Positions 7,192 through 13,976 are shown, counted from the first letter of the stretch. The stretch: 14,009 nucleotides of DNA from Chloroflexota bacterium (GCA_002697005.1 NZUD01000047.1:22908-36916), one strand, 5' to 3'. Program-made: numbers and translations. The notes: generated from the sequence alone by a model not told the origin.

Positions 7192-7701
7192 CTACTGCCG
7201 ATCCTGTAGTTCATCTATCTGCTCTCTAGTGCGATTGTAGATCTGAGGGACGTCCCAGCCTTCTAGTCCAGCGTAGGTGTCTATCTGGGAACGGTGGTGG
7301 ACCTCGTGTTCCAGCAGCATCATCAGGATTCTCCAACCGCTGAGCATTCCGTCCGTGTCTATCATCTTGACCCGACGGTTGAGCCAATCCGTAGGCGTCC
7401 CCGAGATCTGCCTTTGGAACTCAATAGCCGAGGCTTCCAACGCAAATACCCAGCCCGACTGCTTCTCCGTACTGGGTGGCTTCCAGTCATAACGCCAACC
7501 CTTTCCGGTATACGCAGAAGCGAAGTACATCCTGGACTCACAGATGTGATGGACGATCTGAGAGATTCCCCACCCTTTTTCACCTTCACCCCGTGACGGC
7601 TCCCAGGCTTGGGCCATAGGCGGTAGCGCCTCGATATCTCGCAGAGTCCGCCGATGAATCGACCGGAAGAAACCCAGGTATGCCTCAGGGTCGGTAATCA
7701 T
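7192..7701 (-). CDS. DinB-family protein
   Basis: A 169-residue DinB/YfiT-type four-helix-bundle protein. The metal-binding histidine pattern is present: His51/His52 in IVHHICES on helix 2, then His132 and His136 in LEHEVHHRSQI on the third long helix. The family includes thiol-dependent metalloenzymes (mycothiol/bacillithiol transferases, maleylpyruvate isomerase-like) and many proteins of unknown role; the damage-inducible name does not imply a repair function. It is the last gene of a minus-strand operon, 46 nt after the M20 peptidase, with AGGGAG before its ATG. Its TAG stop touches the TGA stop of the convergent amidase with no base between. It may handle a conjugate or thiol adduct linked to the upstream GGT-like enzyme, but that is speculation. 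Confidence 0.88.
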   Translation of the reverse strand: MITDPEAYLGFFRSIHRRTLRDIEALPPMAQAWEPSRGEGEKGWGISQIVHHICESRMYFASAYTGKGWRYDWKPPSTEKQSGWVFALEASAIEFQRQISGTPTDWLNRRVKMIDTDGMLSGWRILMMLLEHEVHHRSQIDTYAGLEGWDVPQIYNRTREQIDELQDRQ

Positions 7702-7747
7702 GCTATCTCCCTCTGGATTTGTTCACGAAATTTGGCGAACACAGTAC

Positions 7748-9106
7748 TTACTTGACCGCTAGTAGGTCGTAGGCAAGGGCCACCATTATCCTAGTGCCGC
7801 TGATCAAGCTCTGTATGCCTACCGACTCGTTGGTTCCATGGATGAAACTAATCATAGGGTCGTCGTCCGGGTGGGAGCCCACCATTCCGTAGGTAGTCGT
7901 GCCAAGGTTGCGAGTGAACCGAGAGTCGGTGAACCCAGTAGTCAAAGACGGCACCCACTGAATATCGTCCCTGTTCAACGCGTTAGCGGTACTGATCTGA
8001 ATATGCTCGGCGAACTCGGTCTCGAACGGCGAGGCATTGGGGATGGACATGTAATCGATGTCTATCTCCACACCTTCTATGCCGTCGAGAATCTTATCCA
8101 GCTCTTGCCGAACGTAAGCCTCGTCCTGGTGGGGCAATGTCCGTATGTCGCAGGTCAGGCGGACGGTCTCCGGAACACTGTTCGACTTGATACCTCCCTG
8201 AATCATGGTGGGAGTGATGGTCATCCGGGAAAGGGCCTTCATGATTGAGGCGAACCGGGGCTGGCTTTCCTCGTTGTCGGCTATGATCTGGTCGATGTTC
8301 GCCGGCGATGGTTTGTCTTCGATGGCGAACATCGAAAGGTGATCAAACAGGCTAGTAGAGGTGTCCCGCTCGGCTTCATAGGCCTCTATCCGTTTCACAA
8401 CCTCAGACAATCCGAAAAGTGCGTTGGACCCCTGCCAAGGGGTTGATGCATGAGCGCTGCTACCCCGCACCTCGATCTCCAATTGGAGCCTGCCTTTCTC
8501 TCCGATTCCAAGCAGATACGTCAAGTTGCCAGCCGCTGAGATGGGCACACCACCGCCCTCGTTCACGGCATAAGGTGCTGCCAACTTCTCCGGGTGATGC
8601 TCGGCCATCCAGCCGAACCCATAGCGGCCACCGTGCTCTTCGTCAGCACACGACGCCAATATCAGACCATCCTTCAGTTCGACCTTATTGCGTTTGAGGA
8701 TACGCATGGCAATGAGCTGGCATGTGAGCAGAGCCTTACAGTCGGATGCTCCCCGACCGAATACCCTTCCATCAGCTACCGTGGCGCTGAAGGGAGGGAA
8801 ACGCCATTTCTCCTCTTCTTCGACAGGCACCACATCCAGATGGGACATGAACATCAAGCCAGCCCTTCCGGAACTACCCTCCAGCCGGGCGATCAGGTTG
8901 CCCCGATCCGGGGCCGATTCGATGGTCTCTGAAGCTATGCCGTCTTCAGCAAGCCATTTCTCGATGTAGCGGCAGGCTTCCGTTTCATTTCCGGTGGGCA
9001 TGGCACCGGTGTTCACGGTGGGTATGCGGACCAAGTCCTGTTCCAGTGCGACAATCTCGTCCCGCATCTCATCTACTTGATCCAGCAAGCTGTCTAGGTC
9101 TGGCAT
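7748..9106 (-). CDS. M20-family metallopeptidase (ArgE/DapE/carboxypeptidase G2-like)
   Basis: A 452-residue di-zinc amidohydrolase of the M20/M25/M40 group, which cleaves N-acyl amino acids, dipeptides or similar amides in the cytoplasm. Zinc and catalytic residues are visible: His89 and Asp91 in SHLDVVP, bridging Asp122 in GRGASDCK, Glu156 (base) and Glu157 in CADEEHGG, Glu183 in NEGGG, and His423 in FIHGTNE. The dimerisation lid occupies about 205-325, including GSSAHASTPWQGSNA. Length is normal for the family, and there is no signal peptide. The ATG is preceded by TGGAG on the minus strand. It lies 27 nt downstream of the GGT-like gene and 46 nt upstream of the DinB gene, so the three are almost certainly one operon. 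A role finishing off peptides or acyl-amino acids released by the GGT-like enzyme is inferred. Confidence 0.94.
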   Translation of the reverse strand: MPDLDSLLDQVDEMRDEIVALEQDLVRIPTVNTGAMPTGNETEACRYIEKWLAEDGIASETIESAPDRGNLIARLEGSSGRAGLMFMSHLDVVPVEEEEKWRFPPFSATVADGRVFGRGASDCKALLTCQLIAMRILKRNKVELKDGLILASCADEEHGGRYGFGWMAEHHPEKLAAPYAVNEGGGVPISAAGNLTYLLGIGEKGRLQLEIEVRGSSAHASTPWQGSNALFGLSEVVKRIEAYEAERDTSTSLFDHLSMFAIEDKPSPANIDQIIADNEESQPRFASIMKALSRMTITPTMIQGGIKSNSVPETVRLTCDIRTLPHQDEAYVRQELDKILDGIEGVEIDIDYMSIPNASPFETEFAEHIQISTANALNRDDIQWVPSLTTGFTDSRFTRNLGTTTYGMVGSHPDDDPMISFIHGTNESVGIQSLISGTRIMVALAYDLLAVK

Positions 9107-9133
9107 TTTCTTACTCCAGTTCGTGTGATTACC

Positions 9134-10894
9134 CTAATACCCCACCGCATACGCCTCGCACCTTGGGTCTGCGCCACCCTGCAAGACTTTAGTTTCCGGG
9201 TTACGCGTGATAGCGCAGTATAGAGAAGAACCCTCCCACCAGTCGGGATACATTTCAATGGTATGCCCCTTCCGACGCAGAGACTCAGCAGTCTCATCTG
9301 ATATTCGGCCTTCCAATCGCAACATGCCCGGCTCGTACTTAGAAGGAAAGCCAGACTGCGGAAAGTTGTAGCTGAAGAACCGTGGCTCTTCCACTGCTTC
9401 CTGGGGATCCCGTCCGAATTCCAGGATGTTTAGCAGCAACTGCAGGGTCCCCTGTGGTATGTGGTCGCCGCCGTGGGCTCCTAGAGCCATCACCGGCGCG
9501 CCGTCCTGCAATACCAACGCCGGGGCAGGGGTTAGCCTGGGCCGTTTGCCTGGCTGCACCGAGGCCGGAGCTGATTCGTCCAACTTAGATTGGGAACCTC
9601 TCAGCGAGAAGGCCAGACCGGTTCCTGGTATGATCGGTCCGCCGTTCTTGGTACCCTCAGAGGGTGTGCTGGAGAAGATGTTACCGTCCCGGTCAATCAC
9701 TGCGAAGTAAGAAGTTCCACCGCCGGTAGGGCCCGCTGTTGCCAATGGGACCGGGGCGTCCTTGGGGGACAACGGTCCGCCGTTCAAAGTGGGTTTGCGA
9801 CCTCGCGGGTCTCCGGCGGGAGGCATTCCTGGCCAGGCCATATCCTCATGGATGAGTACCCTGCGCTGCGCAAGGTACTCTTCGGAAAGCAGCTCGTTGA
9901 TCGGAACATCCACAAAGTACGGGTCACCAACATATTGTTCCCGGTCCGCGAATGCCAGGTTCAGTGCTTGACTCACGGTGTGTATGTACTCCGGCGTGTT
10001 GTGCCCCATCGATGACAGATCGAAACCTTCCAGAATCTTGAGGGCCTGAGGGAAGGTCGGCCCCTGTCCCCACGGCCCGGTACTATAGACATCGTATCCT
10101 TTGTAATTCACCGTTACCGGCGTGCCAACTTTCACATGATAGCGGGCCAGATCATCTTGGGTGAGCAGCCCGCCCAACTGCTGGTTGAAAGCCACGATCT
10201 TTCGGCTCAGATCACCGGTGTATATCTCGTCCCTGGCCGCCTGCAGGGCAGCTTCCCGGCCATTGCCAGCGTTTGCGCTCTCGATCTCCGCTAACATGGA
10301 CAGCGTGGCACCAAGGTCTTTCTGGTAGAAGATCTCCCCCTGCTTGGGAGGCTTTCCATTGGGCAGGTAAATCTCAGCCGTTGAGGGATGAGCGTTATAA
10401 GCATCAAATGCGGTCACAAATCGGCCTGCCAGGTAGCGGAACATGGGGAAACCGTCACTGGCAAGATCGATGGCGGCTGATGCCACTTGGCCAAAGGCCA
10501 TGGTCCCGAACTGGGACAGAGACGTTATCCACGAGTCCGCGGCCGCAGGAGTCAGCGAGTTCATCACTCCTGGCACGAGTTTACCTCCGTGGTGTTTATT
10601 GAAGTAATCAACCGATGCTGCCTGCGGCCACACCCCTAGGCCATCTACTTCCACCACTTCTTTGCGGTCAGCCAAGTAAATGACAGTAGGAGCCACTCCC
10701 AAGAAACTACAGTCGTCCACGTGCACCACGTTCAACGCGATCCCCACCGCCACACCTGCGTCGATAGCGTTGCCGCCCTTCCTCAATATGTCCAGCCCCG
10801 CCATGGCAGCGCTGGGGTGACTAGCTACCACCATGCCATTCGTGCCCTGCATCAGCGGGCGGAAACTGGTTAACGTGGTTCCTGGTACGGGCAT
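9134..10894 (-). CDS. Gamma-glutamyltransferase-family Ntn-hydrolase, non-canonical active site
   Basis: A 586-residue GGT-superfamily proenzyme expected to cleave itself before Thr394 (GGGTSYFAVID) to give a large N-terminal and a small C-terminal subunit. Family marks: MVVASHPSAAMAGLDILRKGGNAIDA at the N-terminus (20-45), PGTGLAFS (423-430), PGKRPRLTPAP (448-458), and LGAHGGDHIPQ (471-481). By eye, several residues that bind gamma-glutamate in E. coli GGT are replaced: the TTH after the nucleophile is TSY, the NNQMDD stretch is SLRGSQ, and the SSMSP oxyanion loop is LTPAP. It is therefore probably a GGT-like acylase or amidase, not a glutathione enzyme. I see no signal peptide, so it is likely cytoplasmic. 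GGAGGG lies 7 nt before the ATG. It is the first gene of the operon with M20 and DinB. Confidence 0.92.
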   Translation of the reverse strand: MPVPGTTLTSFRPLMQGTNGMVVASHPSAAMAGLDILRKGGNAIDAGVAVGIALNVVHVDDCSFLGVAPTVIYLADRKEVVEVDGLGVWPQAASVDYFNKHHGGKLVPGVMNSLTPAAADSWITSLSQFGTMAFGQVASAAIDLASDGFPMFRYLAGRFVTAFDAYNAHPSTAEIYLPNGKPPKQGEIFYQKDLGATLSMLAEIESANAGNGREAALQAARDEIYTGDLSRKIVAFNQQLGGLLTQDDLARYHVKVGTPVTVNYKGYDVYSTGPWGQGPTFPQALKILEGFDLSSMGHNTPEYIHTVSQALNLAFADREQYVGDPYFVDVPINELLSEEYLAQRRVLIHEDMAWPGMPPAGDPRGRKPTLNGGPLSPKDAPVPLATAGPTGGGTSYFAVIDRDGNIFSSTPSEGTKNGGPIIPGTGLAFSLRGSQSKLDESAPASVQPGKRPRLTPAPALVLQDGAPVMALGAHGGDHIPQGTLQLLLNILEFGRDPQEAVEEPRFFSYNFPQSGFPSKYEPGMLRLEGRISDETAESLRRKGHTIEMYPDWWEGSSLYCAITRNPETKVLQGGADPRCEAYAVGY

Positions 10895-11162
10895 CGGGGG
10901 TCCCTCCGAGTTATCATATTTCGTGTCGCAGATCTAAGATCAGAAATCTCCAACGATTTGGTGGGCGCATTACCAGAACTTGTAAGCGCCAGAGAAGTTA
11001 GATGCCAAGCCGATGAATATTCAGAGCGTTCCGTCGCGGTCTCTGAGAACTTTCAAGAACTGTCCGAAAGTGGTGCGCTCGTTGTTCTAGGCGGCCGCAA
11101 GCATTTCAGCCTCTATCAGACCGTATCCGTCTCCTCTTCTCCCAAATAGCAAAATCAGCCGG

Positions 11163-11182
11163 TGCGGCCAGAAGACCTGTCG
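11163..11182 (+). repeat. Direct repeat, copy 1
   Basis: TGCGGCCAGAAGACCTGTCG matches 11311-11329 except for one extra A and one T/G change. The copies are 148 bp apart, both upstream of the flavin monooxygenase gene. They could be paired binding sites or a remnant of a small duplication. Confidence 0.5.
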
Positions 11183-11244
11183 TACTGGGCTCAGATGAAT
11201 CACGGGCATTTTAACAAGATCCCTGACCCAATGAATCAGCGAAG

Positions 11245-11273
11245 TTGGATTCGGTCTCTACCGGGAGTAAACT
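11245..11273 (+). promoter_or_regulatory. Weak promoter candidate for the limonene-monooxygenase-like gene
   Basis: TTGGAT (11245-11250) and TAAACT (11268-11273) have exactly 17 bp between them, with 3 of 6 and 4 of 6 consensus matches. Spacing is ideal but the hexamers are poor, so this is only a candidate. Confidence 0.25.
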
Positions 11274-11290
11274 GAAGCCAACACTGATTG

Positions 11291-11318
11291 TGGCTGCAGC
11301 TCCGGATGATTGCGGCCA
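11291..11318 (+). promoter_or_regulatory. Leader hairpin upstream of the limonene-monooxygenase-like gene
   Basis: TGGCTGCA (11291-11298) pairs with TGCGGCCA (11311-11318) over 8 bp with one G-U pair and a 12-nt loop. If transcription begins near 11280 this lies in the 5' leader. No T-run follows. Confidence 0.35.
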
Positions 11319-11329
11319 GAGACCTGGCG
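11311..11329 (+). repeat. Direct repeat, copy 2
   Basis: TGCGGCCAGAGACCTGGCG is the second copy of the repeat at 11163-11182, ending 14 nt before the ribosome-binding site of the downstream gene. Its first 8 bases also form the 3' arm of the leader hairpin at 11291-11318. Confidence 0.5.
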
Positions 11330-11343
11330 AACAGATAAAATTC

Positions 11344-11348
11344 GGAGG
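11344..11348 (+). promoter_or_regulatory. Ribosome-binding site choosing the ATG at 11358
   Basis: GGAGG lies 9 nt before the ATG at 11358. The in-frame ATG at 11349 directly abuts it and the one at 11310 precedes it, so neither is usable with this site. Confidence 0.75.
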
Positions 11349-11357
11349 ATGACAACC

Positions 11358-12527
11358 ATGGACATGCCCAAAAGAATGAAATTTGGTTCTTTCCTTGGCC
11401 CGTTCCACCGCGTCGGCGAGAACCCTACTCTGGCCCTAGACCGCGACCTAGAGTTGATTGACTGGATGGACAGCTTGGGTTTTGATGAAGTCTGGGTTGG
11501 AGAGCACCATTCGGCCGGCTGGGAGATCATCGCGTCACCGGAGGTATTCATCGCCGCAGCCGCCCAACGGACCCGATACATCAAACTGGGCACCGGCGTC
11601 GTGTCCCTGCCCTATCACCACCCGCTCATGGTCGCCAATCGAATGGTCCAGCTTGACCACATGAGCCGTGGCCGCATCCTGTTTGGCGTAGGCCCCGGCG
11701 CCCTTCCGGGGGACGCCTACATGATGGGTATACCCCACGAGACCCAGCGCGAACGGATGGACGAATCCCTGACAACCATCATGCGACTCTTCACGGAGAC
11801 CGAACCGATCTCCGTGAAGACTGACTGGTTCGAACTTAACGAGGGCATGCTCCAACTCCGGCCTTACCAGCAACCCCACATGCCAGTGGCAGTCGCATCT
11901 GTCCAGACACCAGCAGGAGTCACCCTTGCGGGAAAGCACGGGGCGGCTGTACTGACCATAACCGTGCCTCGAGACCCATCGGCCGGGCCATCGGACCTGA
12001 AAGGACTCTGGTCTATCGCCGAGGAATCGGCTGCTGAACACGGCCAGCAAGTGAACCGACACGACTGGCGACTGGTGCTCCCGGTCCACATCTCCGAAAC
12101 GAGGCAAGAGGCCCTCGACGATGTCCGCGTCGGCTCTGCCCAATTCCTTCGAGAATATTCAGAAGGCACAAACGGGCGGAAGGCCGTATTCGACGGCCCG
12201 ATGGACAAGGTCGTCGACAATATGCGGGACTCCGGTTCCTGGATCGTAGGCTCGCCCGACGACTGCATCGAAGCCATCAACAAGCTTCAGGAACAGAGCG
12301 GCGGATTCGGCGGATTCTTGGTCCAGACAGTAGACTGGGCGCCCAGAGAAAAGGTGCTGCGCAGCTACGAACTGATGGCCCGCTACGTCATGCCTCAATT
12401 CCAAGGCACGGTTGCCAGCACCATCGCGTCAAACCAATGGGCCGCCGAGCGCAAAGACACTCTCGTGGACGGCCGAGCCCGAGCACTGGACCGGGCCAAA
12501 CAGGCCTACGCTGACAGGAATAACTAG
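11358..12527 (+). CDS. LLM-class flavin-dependent monooxygenase, limonene 1,2-monooxygenase-like
   Basis: A 389-residue luciferase-family TIM-barrel flavoenzyme. The N-terminal pattern MKFGSFLGPFHRVGENPTLA, then VGEHHSAGW (47-55), SPEVFIAAAAQRT (60-72), IKLGTGVVSLPYHHPL (75-90) and IVGSPDD near the C-terminus, resembles the limonene 1,2-monooxygenase (LimB) branch as I recall it. Length is close to LimB (about 387). Such enzymes use FMNH2 supplied by a separate reductase to epoxidise or otherwise oxygenate cyclic terpenes and related ketones. It belongs to a different branch from the two monooxygenases at 1-3185, so the window holds two subfamilies. The start at 11358 is fixed by GGAGG upstream. 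A terminator-like hairpin and then a CMD-family gene follow in the same direction. The actual substrate is unknown, so limonene should not be assumed. Confidence 0.92.
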   Translation: MDMPKRMKFGSFLGPFHRVGENPTLALDRDLELIDWMDSLGFDEVWVGEHHSAGWEIIASPEVFIAAAAQRTRYIKLGTGVVSLPYHHPLMVANRMVQLDHMSRGRILFGVGPGALPGDAYMMGIPHETQRERMDESLTTIMRLFTETEPISVKTDWFELNEGMLQLRPYQQPHMPVAVASVQTPAGVTLAGKHGAAVLTITVPRDPSAGPSDLKGLWSIAEESAAEHGQQVNRHDWRLVLPVHISETRQEALDDVRVGSAQFLREYSEGTNGRKAVFDGPMDKVVDNMRDSGSWIVGSPDDCIEAINKLQEQSGGFGGFLVQTVDWAPREKVLRSYELMARYVMPQFQGTVASTIASNQWAAERKDTLVDGRARALDRAKQAYADRNN

Positions 12528-12545
12528 ACGCAATCACGATCATGC

Positions 12546-12576
12546 AGAGGGCCCTCGTTGGAAGGCCCTCTATTTT
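12546..12576 (+). terminator. Intrinsic terminator (or attenuator) after the flavin monooxygenase gene
   Basis: AGAGGGCC (12546-12553) and GGCCCTCT (12564-12571) form a perfect 8-bp G+C-rich stem with a 10-nt loop, followed at once by ATTTT. It starts 18 nt after the monooxygenase stop. Its T-run ends only 2 nt before the ribosome-binding site of the next gene. The 5' arm overlaps a perfect 10-bp palindrome, GAGGGCCCTC (12547-12556), which could pair alternatively. Confidence 0.75.
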
Positions 12577-12578
12577 CT

Positions 12579-12584
12579 GGGAGG
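12579..12584 (+). promoter_or_regulatory. Ribosome-binding site of the CMD-family gene
   Basis: GGGAGG is followed by 7 nt and ATG at 12592. It excludes the long in-frame reading that starts at 12412 inside the monooxygenase gene. Confidence 0.8.
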
Positions 12585-12591
12585 AAAAATT

Positions 12592-13002
12592 ATGCCCGTA
12601 GACAAAGAGGCGGAACTGGCCAGAGTAACCAACCTGCGTGGTTTCAGATACGGTCTACACGATTTCCTAGCGGAAGTTGCCCCCGACTTCCTGAAGGCGG
12701 TCAACGACACCGTGGAAACCCAGTATATCAACACTCAGATACTGGACCGAAAGACCAAGGAGATCGCCATAATAGTGGCCTGCATCTCCCAAGTAGACCT
12801 TGCTTCGCACCTGCAGATTCACATCCACGCGGCCGTACAGGCCGGCGCAACCGGCGAGGAAATACTCTCCGTTATAAACCTGGTCGGGGACTGGATCGGT
12901 CACGTAGCTCGAATCAGAGCATTAGAGGCCTGGCGGATCTACTTCAGACCTGACCTGCCAACTATAGACCGGGTGATCGAGTTGAGGGACACAGCCAAAT
13001 AA
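12592..13002 (+). CDS. Carboxymuconolactone decarboxylase (CMD)-family protein
   Basis: A 136-residue, all-helical CMD-family protein. The core helix pair reads LDRKTKEIAIIVACIS (51-66) and then HLQIHIHAAVQAGATGEEILSVI (73-95), which matches the family's H-x-x-A-x-x-x-G-A-T-x-x-E-I signature. The redox C-x-x-C of AhpD-type members is absent: the only cysteine is Cys64, while His73, His77 and His79 are kept. It is therefore nearer the true gamma-carboxymuconolactone decarboxylase type (PcaC is about 134 residues) than a peroxidase partner, and might decarboxylate or isomerise a lactone acid. It lies 64 nt after the flavin monooxygenase in the same direction, with a terminator-like hairpin between. 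Its stop is 14 nt from that of the convergent ACMSD-like gene. Exact reaction unknown. Confidence 0.88.
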   Translation: MPVDKEAELARVTNLRGFRYGLHDFLAEVAPDFLKAVNDTVETQYINTQILDRKTKEIAIIVACISQVDLASHLQIHIHAAVQAGATGEEILSVINLVGDWIGHVARIRALEAWRIYFRPDLPTIDRVIELRDTAK

Positions 13003-13016
13003 ACTCTGTGTACCAG

Positions 13017-13976
13017 TTAGATTCCTAGCAGTTTCTCCAAGTTCTTGAACAATATGGCCTCTTTCTCGTCATTAGTTAGGCTTTCTAGACCTAGGAGCCA
13101 AGACACCGGCCAGTCGATGGCCATGTCAAAGGGCCAATCTGTACCAAATACCACTTGGTCGATACCCACACTGTCAATGAGATAACGCAGCGCTGGTTCA
13201 CTGTGAGTCAGGCAGTCGTAGTAGAACTTGCCCAAGTAGGTGCTGGGTGGCTTCTGGATGTGCTCTCTGGCTTCTTGACGCACTTCCCAACCCCGATCCA
13301 TGCGGCCTATGCCATAGCAAGTGTAACCGCCGCCGTGGCAAAGGCAAATCTTCAGATCAGGGCAGGCATCCATCACACCACCGAAAACCAGTGATGCAAA
13401 AGTTACCGCCCGGTCGGCTGGATTCCCGATGGTATTAGGCAAGTGGTAGCGGTTGGAGCGTTGATTTACAACTGTATCGCCGCCCTGGTGCACCAAGATA
13501 ACCGCCCCGAGGCTCTCGACAACCTTCCAGAACGGCAAGAATTTCGTCTCATCAAAGGTCTCTCCGTTGACGTTGTCACCTATCATAGCTCCCTTGAGAC
13601 CCAGCTTCATGCTGCGTTCCAGTTCAACGATAGCCGCTTTGACATCCTGCATAGGCAGTGTCGAGAACCCGGAGAACCGGTCCGGGTGGTCTTTAACCAA
13701 TTCGGCCACGTAATCGTTGCACTCCTGTGTCATCAAGGTGACCGTTTTGGGATCGCCTTCATAGTTGTAGAAGTAAGCATTGGTGGAAAGCACTTGAACA
13801 TCTACTCCCAACGAGTTCATATCGGCCAAGCGTTCTTCCGGGGTCCAGGTGGTCTTGGGGTTGTTTCGGTGAATGCTCATGGCATCAATAGGCATTCCGT
13901 GCCAAATCTCGCCTTTCTTATTAGCCTCGACGAATCCCACAGGAGTGATGTGTGCGTGGATGTCTATGGTCCGCAT
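13017..13976 (-). CDS. Amidohydrolase-family protein, ACMSD-like decarboxylase/hydrolase
   Basis: A 319-residue metal-dependent TIM-barrel enzyme of the amidohydrolase_2 family, which includes ACMSD (aminocarboxymuconate-semialdehyde decarboxylase), gamma-resorcylate and other non-oxidative decarboxylases. Metal-site residues: His7 and His9 in DIHAHITP, His163 in ILVHQGG, His214 in CLCHGGGY, and Asp280 in FGTDWPFD. Length and motif order match ACMSD-type proteins (about 330 residues), and a decarboxylase or hydrolase of a ring-derived acid is the best guess. AAGGAG lies 5 nt before the ATG at 13976 on the minus strand. It converges on the CMD-family gene; both families are typical of aromatic ring-cleavage pathways. 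The promoter lies outside the window apart from the 33 nt upstream, where I see nothing clear. Confidence 0.92.
   Translation of the reverse strand: MRTIDIHAHITPVGFVEANKKGEIWHGMPIDAMSIHRNNPKTTWTPEERLADMNSLGVDVQVLSTNAYFYNYEGDPKTVTLMTQECNDYVAELVKDHPDRFSGFSTLPMQDVKAAIVELERSMKLGLKGAMIGDNVNGETFDETKFLPFWKVVESLGAVILVHQGGDTVVNQRSNRYHLPNTIGNPADRAVTFASLVFGGVMDACPDLKICLCHGGGYTCYGIGRMDRGWEVRQEAREHIQKPPSTYLGKFYYDCLTHSEPALRYLIDSVGIDQVVFGTDWPFDMAIDWPVSWLLGLESLTNDEKEAILFKNLEKLLGI

Larger units (their letters stand above)
10895..11357. other. Non-coding divergent intergenic region
   Basis: A 463-nt gap between the divergent starts of the GGT-like operon and the limonene-monooxygenase-like gene, and the only long gap in the window. 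It holds a near-identical direct repeat (11163-11182 and 11311-11329), a leader hairpin (11291-11318), the 11-bp palindrome GATCTAAGATC (10931-10941) and a weak promoter candidate at 11245-11273. A reading frame from a TTG at 10958 to 11149 is open, but its 63 residues resemble no family I know and it has no ribosome-binding site. I see no RNA gene. Confidence 0.6.

Noticed and set aside
7702..7747. Short inverted repeat TGTTC/GAACA between the M20 and DinB genes
   Set aside because: The arms are only 5 bp, without a T-run, and lie inside an evident operon. Too weak to report as a feature.
10913..10918. TATGAT on the minus strand as the -10 of the GGT-like operon
   Set aside because: It would place the transcript start on top of the ribosome-binding site (10902-10907), and there is no matching -35.
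10958..11149. A 63-codon plus-strand open frame in the large intergenic region, possibly a small gene or gene remnant
   Set aside because: It begins with TTG, has no ribosome-binding site, resembles no family I recognise, and the open frame simply continues upstream into the GGT-like gene's antisense. Chance is the simplest explanation.
11535..12143. A 202-codon minus-strand open frame
   Set aside because: It lies wholly antisense to the limonene-monooxygenase-like gene, whose family motifs are clear. The minus-strand product shows no domain and no start signal, so it is a shadow frame.
12412..12591. An upstream start for the CMD-family gene inside the monooxygenase gene
   Set aside because: The extra 60 residues are out-of-frame monooxygenase and terminator sequence. 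GGGAGG and the ATG at 12592 fit the family length of about 135 residues.
12592..13002. Calling the small CMD-family protein an AhpD-type alkylhydroperoxidase
   Set aside because: The C-x-x-C redox pair is absent. Only Cys64 exists, so that activity is not supported.
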